DNA of 64,000 nt from positions 1-64,000 of the forward strand of contig DLGZ01000052.1 of assembly GCA_002482965.1 (NCBI GenBank). Reading direction: 5' to 3'. The notes below the pieces were generated by a model that saw nothing but the letters and a program-made list of their open reading frames with translations, did no database searches and had not been told where the DNA came from. Below, in pieces: positions 52,010 to 60,599 of this stretch. A program made the position numbers and the translations under genes. This stretch comes from Verrucomicrobiaceae bacterium UBA7681 (lineage in GTDB: Bacteria > Verrucomicrobiota > Verrucomicrobiia > Verrucomicrobiales > Verrucomicrobiaceae). Each line of letters begins with the position of its first letter. Positions within the stretch are counted from its first letter, which is position 1.

Positions 52010-53476
52010 ATGATTCGCGCATTCTGCGCCATGACTTGGTTCGAACACAATTTCTGGACGGTAGTGCTGGCGACTACCTCGATCGTCGGTTCGGTCATTG
52101 CGCTGATCCATCTGCTTCTGCGGCACCACGACTACCGTTCTGCAGCATTTTGGACGGCACTGGTGGTCTTCACACCGCTGATCGGGCCGCTGCTGTACCT
52201 TTTGCTCGGCATCAATATTCTGCGTCGCAGCGGCCGTCGTTACCGCAGCGGCATCAATGAACCATGGCGCGATCCGGTGCCAGACCAGCCCCTGCCCATC
52301 TCAGCCAACGACAGCAGCACCATGCAGGAGCACCAGCAGCTCGCACGTACGCTGGACCGTATCTCACGCTTCAGCTACGCGCTGGGAAATCACCTCGATA
52401 TCCTGCACAATGGTGACGAAGCGATGCCACGCATGCTGGAGGCGATCCGTGGTGCTCGGCAAAGCATCACACTGGCCAGCTACATCTTTGAGGCCACCGG
52501 CATCGGTGCTGACTTCGTGACCGAGCTCTCCCTGGCGGTGAAGCGCGGCGTGCAAGTGCGTGTCATGGTGGATGACGCAGGCACGCGCTACTCCAGGCCA
52601 CCCGTGGTGGAGGCGCTGACGCAGGCCGGAGTGACTGCTCGCCGCTTCATGCCCAGCCGGATGCTCCTGCGCCTGATCACGATGAACCTGCGCAATCACC
52701 GCAAGATCCTGGTGGTGGACGGTCAGACTGCCTTCACCGGCGGGATGAACATCCGCGAAGGCAACATGATCGCCCGCAAGCCTCCGCACCCCGTGCACGA
52801 TCTCCACTTTCAAGTCACCGGCCCCTGCGTCGCGCAAATTCAGCGCGTCTTTGCTGAAGACTGGGCCTTTTGCACCAACGAAACGCTGGACGGCCCCCTC
52901 TGGTTCCCCGACCTCACTGCCACGGGCAGCACCAGCGCCATCGGCATCGTCGATGGTCCCGACGAAGACATGGAGGTGATGCCTGCGGCATTTTTTGCCG
53001 CGCTCAATGCCGCCCGTGAGGAAGTGAAGATCGCCACCCCCTACTTTCTGCCCAATGCAGTGCTCATAGCGGCGCTGCGGTTGTGCGCGGTGCGTGGCGT
53101 GAAGGTGACGATCCTCACTCCGGCGGAGAACAACATCCCATTTGTGGGATGGGCCGCACAGACCTTGTATCCTGACCTGCTGTCGATGGGATGTCGCATC
53201 TTTGAATCCGCCCCTCCGTTTGATCACTCCAAATTGTTCCTCATTGACGGCGTATGGTCCTTCCTTGGCTCCACCAACTGGGATCCACGCAGCCTGCGCC
53301 TGAATTTTGAATTCAACCTCGCCTGCCACGGGGCTGAACTTTGCCAGCGGCTCGCCGGAGAGATGGACGCCAAACTGGCTCACAGCCGTGAAATCACACA
53401 CGAGATGCTGGAAAATGCGCCGTTCTTGCATCGCTTGCGCAGCGGCTTTGCGCGCCTGTTCATTCCGGCGCTGTAA
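52010..53476 (+). CDS. Cardiolipin synthase-like phospholipase D family protein
   Basis: Joins phospholipids to give cardiolipin. The 488-residue protein has two N-terminal membrane segments (VVLATTSIVGSVIALIHLLL; ALVVFTPLIGPLLYLLLG) and two HKD motifs: NHRKILVVDGQTAFTGGMN and DHSKLFLIDGVWSFLGSTN, followed by LRLNFEFN. This is the layout of bacterial ClsA. The start is uncertain: TTG at 51998, ATG at 52010 or ATG at 52031. Confidence 0.9.
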   Translation: MIRAFCAMTWFEHNFWTVVLATTSIVGSVIALIHLLLRHHDYRSAAFWTALVVFTPLIGPLLYLLLGINILRRSGRRYRSGINEPWRDPVPDQPLPISANDSSTMQEHQQLARTLDRISRFSYALGNHLDILHNGDEAMPRMLEAIRGARQSITLASYIFEATGIGADFVTELSLAVKRGVQVRVMVDDAGTRYSRPPVVEALTQAGVTARRFMPSRMLLRLITMNLRNHRKILVVDGQTAFTGGMNIREGNMIARKPPHPVHDLHFQVTGPCVAQIQRVFAEDWAFCTNETLDGPLWFPDLTATGSTSAIGIVDGPDEDMEVMPAAFFAALNAAREEVKIATPYFLPNAVLIAALRLCAVRGVKVTILTPAENNIPFVGWAAQTLYPDLLSMGCRIFESAPPFDHSKLFLIDGVWSFLGSTNWDPRSLRLNFEFNLACHGAELCQRLAGEMDAKLAHSREITHEMLENAPFLHRLRSGFARLFIPAL

Positions 53477-53528
53477 GAACTTTTGCATCTTTTGGCAAAA
53501 CCAACCGTATCTAGCAACGTTGTACGCT

Positions 53529-53729
53529 TCAACCTGCCATGATGCCTCCCGGATTTTCGCCATACCTTCTCTGCTGCAGTTGCTGCCGCAGCATGGCACC
53601 ATCGCTTTTTTTCGGGAATAAACCCGCGGGCTCCAGCATCTCACCTGAACGCATGACGTCATCATACTCCTGACCTGAAACCTTTGCCCCGGCAGACGGG
53701 GCCGCTGCCGCGCACAGTCCAACGCGCAC
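53529..53729 (-). CDS. Possible small protein, 66 residues
   Basis: A minus-strand frame between two plus-strand genes. Its codon use is like that of the neighbours (CTG, CAG, GGC, GCC) over the second half, which encodes GEMLEPAGLFPKKSDGAML followed by RQQLQQRRYGENPGGIMAG. No ribosome site or family is evident, and the N-terminal start is uncertain. I list it as tentative. Confidence 0.3.
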   Translation of the reverse strand: MRVGLCAAAAPSAGAKVSGQEYDDVMRSGEMLEPAGLFPKKSDGAMLRQQLQQRRYGENPGGIMAG

Positions 53730-53758
53730 CTCTTAACTCAAACCATCCAGATCCAATC

Positions 53759-54136
53759 ATGAAGAAACTCATCGCACTCGTCTTCGCCCTCGTCGCCTCC
53801 GCCGGTTTCGCTGCCGAATTCCCAGACATCAGCATTGCCGATCTCAAGCAGGCCATCGCCGACAAGAAGGTCACCGTCATCGACGTGAACGGTGCCGCCT
53901 CCTACAAAGCCGGCCATGTGCCAACCGCCATCGACTTCGCAACCCAAGGCTCCGAACTCGCCACAGCTCTGCCTGCTGACAAAGGCGCCCTCGTCGTCGC
54001 CTATTGCGGTGGTCCTGCCTGCAACGCCTACAAGGCCGCAGCCAACAAGGCCAGCGAACTCGGCTACACCAACGTGAAGCATCTCTCCGCCGGCATCTCC
54101 GGCTGGAAAGCCGCTAAAGAGCCCCTCGAGAAGTAA
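53759..54136 (+). CDS. Exported rhodanese-like domain protein
   Basis: A 125-residue protein with a Sec signal peptide (KKLIALVFALVASAGFA) and one rhodanese domain: FPDISIADLKQAI, VTVIDVNGAASYKAGHVPTAIDF and the active-site loop YCGGPACNAY, then LGYTNVKHLSAGISGWK. The single catalytic Cys sits in the expected loop. It is exported, so it may handle thiols or act as a sulfur carrier in the periplasm. The ATG at 53759 begins the signal peptide; the open frame extends upstream to 53684 but that part is not conserved. Confidence 0.9.
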   Translation: MKKLIALVFALVASAGFAAEFPDISIADLKQAIADKKVTVIDVNGAASYKAGHVPTAIDFATQGSELATALPADKGALVVAYCGGPACNAYKAAANKASELGYTNVKHLSAGISGWKAAKEPLEK

Positions 54137-54157
54137 TCTTCCTCGGAGACTCATCAG

Positions 54158-54197
54158 CCGGGTGTGCGGGAACCAGTCCTGCCACCCGGTTTTTTTA
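54158..54197 (+). terminator. Intrinsic terminator after the rhodanese gene
   Basis: The stem CCGGGTG / CACCCGG, continued inside by GCGGGA / TCCTGC, is followed by seven T, 22 bp past the stop codon. Confidence 0.85.
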
Positions 54198-54215
54198 TGC
54201 CCGCAGCCTACAGGC

Positions 54216-55349
54216 TCAAGCCGGCGACCACGCTTCCATCGCCAGACTCGCCGCACCAAGCGCCCCGGCGTTATCACCCAGCGTCGAAGGCACCACCTTC
54301 AATCCGGCATCACGCAACGCGGGCATCAGAGCACACGCCGAATCTGTGATCGAATGGCAGAAGCGCTCCCCCAGCATCGTCAGCGGTCCGTGCAGGACGA
54401 AGACACCGGTGTTGATGATCAAATGCAGCAAGCCAATCACGCGTGCATAGTCCTCGCACACCGCGTCCCATTCCGGCCCTGCCGACTCCGCCAATGCGGC
54501 AAGACCTGTGCGTAGATCTTCAGGCAGCATGGCCCGCTCACCCACTCCTGCCAGCCGCCGCCATGTCGCCGGAGCGCTCAGCGCATGGTGCAGTTCCTGC
54601 CCACCACTTGCCGCAGCCATCAACGGCCACGGCCAGCGCCCCACTTCCCCGGCCGCATGATGCGCACCTTCGACCACTCGGCCGTCCTGAACCATGGCGA
54701 TGCCAAAGCCACTGCGAGGTCCGAGGATCACATAATCGTTCAAACCATGTCCAATACCAAACCAGCGCTCCGCCAGTGCAATCGCCCGCATATTGTTCTG
54801 CAGTATGACCGGAACTTTCAGCCTGGAACCAATTCTCTCGACCAGCGGCACCTGCTTCCAATCCTGAATGAACGCATAATACAATCCCAAACCGGCCTGC
54901 GCATCCACCAACCCAGGAACACCAATTCCAACTGAAAGCAGCGGGCCTTGCATCGCCACAGACAGCTTGGCCACACAGGCGAGAATCGAATTGATCACCT
55001 GGTCTGCCATCACATCTGCTGGCAGGAGCAGTTCCTCGGTCATCTTCAGGCCACCGGAAAAATCCACACCTACAGCCTGAATGCGCTGGGCATTGAATTC
55101 CACTCCAGCAAACCAGCCCGCCTCCGCTTGCGTGCTCAAACTACGCCGGGGTCGTCCCATCGGTCCCTGGTTCAACCCCGATTCGTTCAGATATTTCTCG
55201 GCGATCAGGTGATCGACATACAACCCGGTAGTTGAAGGCGAGATTCCCAGCGCCTTGGCCAGAGTTGTGCGCGAGGTCGCACGCCCGCTGCGAACCTGCA
55301 GCACTGCGGCCCCGAGCGTTTCACGTTGGACAATAGGATTTTTTCGCAT
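54216..55349 (-). CDS. ROK family transcriptional regulator/sugar kinase homologue
   Basis: A 377-residue protein with an N-terminal winged helix (SRTTLAKALGISPSTTGLYVDHLI) and a ROK domain (VGIGVPGLVDAQAGLG; NNMRAIALAERWFGIGHG; EGAHHAAGEVGRWPW). The usual ROK zinc-binding Cys cluster (CxCGxxGC) is not seen, so it is likely a regulator rather than a kinase. It is divergent from the LLM monooxygenase gene with 68 bp between and probably controls it. Its ligand is likely a sugar or sugar derivative. Confidence 0.87.
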   Translation of the reverse strand: MRKNPIVQRETLGAAVLQVRSGRATSRTTLAKALGISPSTTGLYVDHLIAEKYLNESGLNQGPMGRPRRSLSTQAEAGWFAGVEFNAQRIQAVGVDFSGGLKMTEELLLPADVMADQVINSILACVAKLSVAMQGPLLSVGIGVPGLVDAQAGLGLYYAFIQDWKQVPLVERIGSRLKVPVILQNNMRAIALAERWFGIGHGLNDYVILGPRSGFGIAMVQDGRVVEGAHHAAGEVGRWPWPLMAAASGGQELHHALSAPATWRRLAGVGERAMLPEDLRTGLAALAESAGPEWDAVCEDYARVIGLLHLIINTGVFVLHGPLTMLGERFCHSITDSACALMPALRDAGLKVVPSTLGDNAGALGAASLAMEAWSPA

Positions 55350-55417
55350 TCGAATAAAAAGCCTGTTGATCTCTTGGTGTCCAGCAGGATCAATGCATTC
55401 CCCTCAACATTCTTTTC

Positions 55418-56569
55418 ATGAGTGACTTACCCATTCGCACCCCTGATCGCAAGTGTGAAGTCGCCTGGTTTTCGGCTCTCTGCTCCGACGATTACGAATT
55501 CCTCGGCATCCCGGATGGCTCCATCCGCTCCAATTTCGAACATTGCAGCGACATTGTAAAAAAGGCCGACGCCCTCGGCTACCAGAACATTCTCCTCCCC
55601 TCCGGCTGGATCGCCGGGCAGGACGCCCTGGCCTTTGCCTCCGCCATGGCCCCGCTTACCACCCAGATCAACCAGCTCGTCGCCCTTCGCATGGGGGAAG
55701 TTTGGCCCCCCATGCTCGCCCGCGCACTCGCCACCGTCGATCACATCGCCAAAGGCAGGCTGTGCATCAACATCATCTCCTCTGACATGCCCGGCATGAA
55801 AGAGAGCAATGAAGTCCGCTACGCCCGTGCCAGCGAGATCATCCAGATCCTGCAAGGTCTGTGGCACACCGACGGCCCGTTTGAATGGAAGGGCGACTTC
55901 TACAACATCAGCCTGCCCACCACCGAACCCGCCAAGCCCTTCCAGCAAAACGGCGGCCCCTTGTTCTACTTCGGCGGCATCTCGCCAGCGGCGCAGGATT
56001 TGTGCGCCAAGCACTGCGACGTCTTTCTCATGTGGCCTGAGACCGAGGACCGCATCGCCGAAACCATGCGCGTCATGTCCGAAAAGGCAGCCTCATACGG
56101 TCGCAAGATCGACTTCGGCTTCCGTGCGCATGTCATCGTGCGTGAAACCGAAGCCGAAGCCCACGCCGCAGCCGATCGGCTCATTTCCAAACTCACCGCT
56201 GAAAAAGGAGCCGAGATCAAAGCCCGTTCCCAGGACAGCCAAAGCGCCGGAGTGAAGCGCCAGGACGAACTCCGCGCACAAAGCGCCGACCTCTACCTCG
56301 AACCGCATCTCTGGAGCGGCATCGGCCTCGCGCGCAGCGGCTGCGCCAGCGCCATCGTCGGAAACCCCGCTCAGGTACTCACCAAGCTCAACCGCTACAT
56401 GGACATGGGCATGCGCGCCTTCATCCTCAGCGGCTACCCGCACCTCGATGAATGTGATCTCTTCGCCAAACATGTTCTGCCGCACCTCCCATCATGCCGC
56501 CTGAATGAAGTGCAGGGCCGCCGCGTTCCAGATCCCGTCACCCCACTCACCACTGCACCGCGTCATTGA
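55418..56569 (+). CDS. LLM class FMN-dependent monooxygenase, SsuD-like
   Basis: The 383-residue TIM-barrel is of the bacterial luciferase-like family, closest in look to alkanesulfonate monooxygenase SsuD. It has EVAWFSALCSDDYEFLG at the start, LPSGWIAGQDALAFASAMAPLT, INIISSDMPG, LQGLWHTDGPFEWKGDFY, LFYFGGISPAAQDL and IGLARSGCASAIVGNPAQVL. SsuD cleaves organosulfonates to sulfite and aldehyde using FMNH2; the flavin reductase is not in the window. Its stop is one base before the next start, so the pair are tightly coupled. Confidence 0.87.
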   Translation: MSDLPIRTPDRKCEVAWFSALCSDDYEFLGIPDGSIRSNFEHCSDIVKKADALGYQNILLPSGWIAGQDALAFASAMAPLTTQINQLVALRMGEVWPPMLARALATVDHIAKGRLCINIISSDMPGMKESNEVRYARASEIIQILQGLWHTDGPFEWKGDFYNISLPTTEPAKPFQQNGGPLFYFGGISPAAQDLCAKHCDVFLMWPETEDRIAETMRVMSEKAASYGRKIDFGFRAHVIVRETEAEAHAAADRLISKLTAEKGAEIKARSQDSQSAGVKRQDELRAQSADLYLEPHLWSGIGLARSGCASAIVGNPAQVLTKLNRYMDMGMRAFILSGYPHLDECDLFAKHVLPHLPSCRLNEVQGRRVPDPVTPLTTAPRH

Positions 56570-56570
56570 C

Positions 56571-57617
56571 ATGCCTTCGCCCGTTCGCTTCGCTCTCGCC
56601 GGCTTTGGTGCCTGGGGCAAATTCCACGCCCAATCCATCGCGGGAAATCCTGATGCCCGGCTCGCCGCCATCACCGCACCTTCAGAAGCCTCTCGTGACG
56701 AAGCTCGGCAACTCTACCCCGAAGCCCTGATCTTTGCCGACTGCCTCGACATGATCGCCCAGGCCGAGTTTGACATCATCGACATCGTCTCCCCGAGCCA
56801 CACGCATCGTGAGATCGCCCTCGCCGCCATGTCTAAAGGCAAACACGTGCTGCTGGAGAAGCCCATGGCCATCACGCTCGACGACTGCAAAGCCATCGTC
56901 GCCGGAGCACGACAATATGGTGTACATCTCGCCGTCGGGCACGAACTCCGACTTTCCAGCCAGTGGGGCGAAATCAAAAACATCATCGAACGCGGCACCA
57001 TCGGCGATCCGCAGTACGTCCTCGTCGAACTCTCCCGCAAACCCTACCGCCAGGGAGCCAGCGGCTGGCGCTATGATCAGAACCGCGTCGGCAGTTGGGT
57101 GCTCGAAGAGCCCATCCATTTCTTCGACCTCGCCCGCTGGTATCTCGAAAGCAGCGGAGATCCCGTGGAACTTCACGCCTACGCCAACTCCCGTGACCCG
57201 CAGCGTCCTACGCTGTTCGACAACTTCAGCGCCATGTTCAAATACGCCAACGGCAGCTACGCCGTCGTGTCGCAAACACTCGCCGCCTTCGAACATCATC
57301 AAACCGTCAAAGTCAGCGGCACCAAAGGCGCGCTCTGGGCCGCATGGAGCGGCGCGCTCGATCGCACCCTCGAACCCGAATACTTCCTCAAAGTCTTCGA
57401 CGGTGAAAACCTCGAAACCGTGAAGCTCGAAAAACACAGCGGCGAAGTCTTCGAACTCCGCGAAGAAATCGCCCAGTGCATCAACATGGTCCGCACTGGC
57501 AAACCACCCATCGCCACCGGCCTCGACGGCCTCTGGTCCGCCGGCCTCTGCCTCGTCGCCGAAGAATCCATCCGCCAGAACAAGCCCCTGCCCGTGGGTG
57601 AGCTGCTGAAATTTTAA
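56571..57617 (+). CDS. Gfo/Idh/MocA family NAD(P)-dependent oxidoreductase
   Basis: A 348-residue sugar-type dehydrogenase. The Rossmann glycine motif GFGAWGKFHAQSIAG is at the N-terminus. The catalytic lysine lies in EKPMAITLDDCKAI, and a RWYLESSG-type segment and the HFFDLARW substrate region follow. The start at 56571 gives the normal family length, and the ATG lies one base after the monooxygenase stop. Likely acts on the same carbon skeleton as the monooxygenase. Confidence 0.9.
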   Translation: MPSPVRFALAGFGAWGKFHAQSIAGNPDARLAAITAPSEASRDEARQLYPEALIFADCLDMIAQAEFDIIDIVSPSHTHREIALAAMSKGKHVLLEKPMAITLDDCKAIVAGARQYGVHLAVGHELRLSSQWGEIKNIIERGTIGDPQYVLVELSRKPYRQGASGWRYDQNRVGSWVLEEPIHFFDLARWYLESSGDPVELHAYANSRDPQRPTLFDNFSAMFKYANGSYAVVSQTLAAFEHHQTVKVSGTKGALWAAWSGALDRTLEPEYFLKVFDGENLETVKLEKHSGEVFELREEIAQCINMVRTGKPPIATGLDGLWSAGLCLVAEESIRQNKPLPVGELLKF

Positions 57618-57679
57618 GATGCACATTTGAGGGTAGATATTTCATTCGCTGTCGTTCTTCCCAGCAGAACCGCGCCCAA

Positions 57680-58558
57680 ATGAAAATCACCCTCCTTCTC
57701 GCCACCCTTTGCCTGCCCATTGTTCATGCGGACGATCTGCTGCCACCGATCACCCAGGGGCAGCGCGTCGCCACCTGCGGACACAGCTTTCATGTCTTCA
57801 CCTACAAGCAGGTCAATGAGATCGCGAAGTATGCCGGGCTGGATCACCAACCAGTCGGAATATCAAGCATCGGCGGCTCCACAGTGCAGAAGCATTGGGA
57901 CGTGCCCGAAGATAAGAGTGCGGTGAAGCAGGTGCTGAAAACCGGCAAGGTGGACGTCCTCACCCTCTCCCCCATCTGGCTGCCAGATGATGCCATCGAG
58001 CAGTTCGTGAAGCTCGGCATCGAGCACAATCCAGCGCTGCGCATCACCGTCCAGGAATACTGGATGCCAAACGACGAATACAACCCGGTGTACCCGCTCG
58101 ACACGAAAAAGGAGGTCGACCACAACGCCACCGACCTCGCCAAACTCCGTGATGCGACCATGCGCTATGCCAAGGACATCGAAGACCTCGTGCGCGGCAT
58201 CAATCTGCACCTGGGCAAAGACTCCGTCGTAGTCGTACCCGTCGGCATGGCCTCCGTGACGCTGCGCGAAAAAATCGTCAAAGGCGAAGCACCCGGATTG
58301 AAAACACAGGCCGAACTCTTCCGCGACACCTGGGGCCATGGGCTGGCCCCACTACAAATCCTCTCCAGCTACTGCCACTTCGCCGTCATCTATCGCCGCA
58401 GCCCCGTGGGCCTTCCAGTGCCAACCGCCTTCAAAGCCCTCAAAGACATGAGCGATGAAGACAAAGCCAAGCTCAACAAGCTGCTGCAGGAGATCGCCTG
58501 GGACACCGTCACTCATCATCCCCTCACCGGCCTGATGAAACCCGTGGCAGCCAAATAG
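57680..58558 (+). CDS. Exported SGNH-hydrolase-like protein
   Basis: A 292-residue exported protein with a signal peptide (ITLLLATLCLPIVHA). RVATCGHSFHVFTYKQVNEI suggests the first block of an SGNH hydrolase, with Ser in GHSFH where GDSx is usual. The GSTVQKHW segment and DTWGHGLAPLQILSSYCHF near the end could supply other blocks. The catalytic set is incomplete by eye, so activity is uncertain. It follows the oxidoreductase by 62 bp and is on the same strand. Confidence 0.65.
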   Translation: MKITLLLATLCLPIVHADDLLPPITQGQRVATCGHSFHVFTYKQVNEIAKYAGLDHQPVGISSIGGSTVQKHWDVPEDKSAVKQVLKTGKVDVLTLSPIWLPDDAIEQFVKLGIEHNPALRITVQEYWMPNDEYNPVYPLDTKKEVDHNATDLAKLRDATMRYAKDIEDLVRGINLHLGKDSVVVVPVGMASVTLREKIVKGEAPGLKTQAELFRDTWGHGLAPLQILSSYCHFAVIYRRSPVGLPVPTAFKALKDMSDEDKAKLNKLLQEIAWDTVTHHPLTGLMKPVAAK

Positions 58559-58616
58559 CGCGACCCACGGTGCTTTTGACAGCCCGCCTCCTTTCGCAGC
58601 GTAATGCAACGCCCGC

Positions 58617-59849
58617 ATGAACATCCACGCCCTCCTGCTTACCTCCGCGCTTGTCGCCACCCCCCTCATCGCCGCCGACTGGCCAGCCTGGCGCGGCCCC
58701 ACGATGGATGGTCATGCAGCAACTGGGCAAAAGCTCCCACTGAAGTGGAACGAAGGCGAAAACGTTCTATGGAAGGCCGAGGTACGTGGTCGTGGCCATG
58801 GCTCACCAACCATGGTGGCAGACCAAGTCTATCTCGCGACAGCTGACATGGAAACCGAAGAGCAACTCGTGCTCTGCTATGACCGTGCCACAGGAAAGAA
58901 GCAATGGGAAGCCGTCGTGCATCGTGGCAACCTCAACACCAAAGGACACAAAATCTCCTCTCAGGCCTCGTCGGATGTCGTGAGCGATGGCGAGCGGTTG
59001 TTTGTCAACTTCCTCAACAACGGCGCCATTTTCACCACCGCACTCGATTTCTCCGGCAAGCAACTCTGGCAGCGCCGCGTGTGCGACTTCCAGGTGCATC
59101 AAGGTTTTGGCTCATCCCCAGTCGTTTATCAGTCAGTCGTACTCGTGTCAGCAGATCATCGCGGGGGCGGCAAGATGTCAGGCCTCAACAAACTCACCGG
59201 TGAGATCGTCTGGCAGCAGGACCGCCCGCCCGTGGCAAACTATGCCACTCCCGCCGTCGTCAACGCCGCAGGCAAAACACAGGCCGTTCTCGCAGGCTGC
59301 AACAAGGTGGAAAGCTTTGATCCCCTCACCGGCAAAAAGTTTTGGAGCATCGACGGCAGCACGGAGGAAACCGTTGTCACTGCGGTGACAGATGGCAGCC
59401 GCATCTTCCTCGGCGGTGGCTATCCGAAGACTCACACGATGGCTGTCGAGGCCGATGGCTCTGGCAAAATCGCCTGGGAGAACGTCACACGAACCTATGT
59501 ACCGTCCATGATCGTGAAGAACGGCCATGTCTTCGCGGTGGGAGACGGCGGACGCGCTGCCTGCTGGAAATCCGCCACCGGTGAAGAGCTGTGGTCGGAG
59601 AAAGTGGACCGCGAGTTTTACGGATCTCCCATCATGGCCGATTCGCGCATTTATGTGACGAGCAAAGGCGGTGTCACCTCCGTCTTCGAGGCCACCCCAG
59701 AGAAGTTCACCCTGCTGTCGCAAAACCAGCTTGGAGACGAATCCTTCAGCACTCCCGCCATCTGCGACAACCGCATCTACCTCCGCTCCGCCAAGACCAG
59801 CCCCACCCGCCAGGAATATCTCTGGTGCATAGGCGAGCCAGGAAAGTGA
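58617..59849 (+). CDS. Exported PQQ-like beta-propeller protein
   Basis: The 410-residue protein has a signal peptide (IHALLLTSALVATPLIAA) and a series of propeller strands ending in Trp or Tyr such as LVLCYDRATGKKQWEAVV, SGKQLWQRR and SGLNKLTGEIVWQQD. This is the PQQ-like repeat pattern (BamB-like). DWPAWRGPTMDG at the start is typical of the PVC-group proteins that carry it. It probably binds a protein or cofactor on the outside; no enzyme activity is implied. Confidence 0.87.
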   Translation: MNIHALLLTSALVATPLIAADWPAWRGPTMDGHAATGQKLPLKWNEGENVLWKAEVRGRGHGSPTMVADQVYLATADMETEEQLVLCYDRATGKKQWEAVVHRGNLNTKGHKISSQASSDVVSDGERLFVNFLNNGAIFTTALDFSGKQLWQRRVCDFQVHQGFGSSPVVYQSVVLVSADHRGGGKMSGLNKLTGEIVWQQDRPPVANYATPAVVNAAGKTQAVLAGCNKVESFDPLTGKKFWSIDGSTEETVVTAVTDGSRIFLGGGYPKTHTMAVEADGSGKIAWENVTRTYVPSMIVKNGHVFAVGDGGRAACWKSATGEELWSEKVDREFYGSPIMADSRIYVTSKGGVTSVFEATPEKFTLLSQNQLGDESFSTPAICDNRIYLRSAKTSPTRQEYLWCIGEPGK

Positions 59850-59905
59850 TCACCTGATCTGCCCTCCGCCTGAGATTGCGCATTTTTTAGGGCCGCAAAA
59901 TAAGT

Positions 59906-59950
59906 TTGACCGTCAGGCGCAATTCTTTACATACCAACCGGTCTGTATGT
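59906..59950 (+). promoter_or_regulatory. Promoter with an overlapping palindrome, TetR autoregulation site
   Basis: TTGACC at 59906 and TACATA at 59928, 16 bases apart, make a likely -35/-10. The -10 is covered by the palindrome ACATACCAACC / GGTCTGTATGT at 59929-59950, with 9 of 11 bases matching between arms. The palindrome includes the ATG of the TetR gene. This is the classic position for a TetR-family operator. Confidence 0.7.
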
Positions 59951-60579
59951 CAAAAAAAGCCACCAGCACCAAGCGTGAACGCGATCCCGCCGCAACCCGG
60001 CAGCGGTTGATCGACGCCACAGTTCGCCTCATGCTACAGCAAGGCTTCTCCGGCACCTCAGTAGATCAGATTTGCAAAGCCGCCGGCATGACCAAAGGCG
60101 GTTTCTTCCATCACTTCGAAAACAAGGAGGCCCTCGGCACAGCAGCCGTCGAGTGGTGGGGCCAGATGGGCACCGCCCTCTATGCCGAAGCATGGAAGGA
60201 CACCACGCTCGATCCGCTGGAGCAGCTGCACCGCATGTTTGATATCATGGTCGGCTTCACCCGGCGTCCGGATGAAGCAGCCTGCGTCTGCATGGTGGGC
60301 ATGATGTCTCAGGAAATGTCCGCCACGAATCCGGCCTTTCAGGCCGCATGCGAGAAGGAGCTAAATCTCTGGACGGCCAACGTCGCCAGAATGCTCACCG
60401 CCGCGAAGAAACGGCACAAGCCAAAGTCGAAGTTTGACCCAGTGCAGGTGGCATGGTTTCTTAACAGCCTGTGGCAGGGCTCCATGCTAGTCGGCAAGAC
60501 CTGCCGCTCTCAGGAACTGATTCGTCACAATCTGAAGCTGGCCCGCAACTACGTTGACGGCCTGTTTCAGACGAACTGA
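59947..60579 (+). CDS. TetR/AcrR family transcriptional regulator
   Basis: A 210-residue repressor with an N-terminal helix-turn-helix (RLIDATVRLMLQQGFSGTSVDQICKAAGMTKGGFFHHFENKEALG) and a ligand-binding C domain. The inverted repeat over its promoter suggests self-repression. The sigma factor gene starts 20 bp downstream, so one promoter may serve both. Confidence 0.92.
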   Translation: MSKKATSTKRERDPAATRQRLIDATVRLMLQQGFSGTSVDQICKAAGMTKGGFFHHFENKEALGTAAVEWWGQMGTALYAEAWKDTTLDPLEQLHRMFDIMVGFTRRPDEAACVCMVGMMSQEMSATNPAFQAACEKELNLWTANVARMLTAAKKRHKPKSKFDPVQVAWFLNSLWQGSMLVGKTCRSQELIRHNLKLARNYVDGLFQTN

Positions 60580-60599
60580 ATCCCATATGTCGACACTGC

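Noticed and set aside
56682..57626. 314-codon minus-strand frame antisense to the Gfo/Idh/MocA gene
   Set aside because: Composition is Phe/Glu/Gly-rich without motifs, while the sense strand has a clear Rossmann and catalytic motif.
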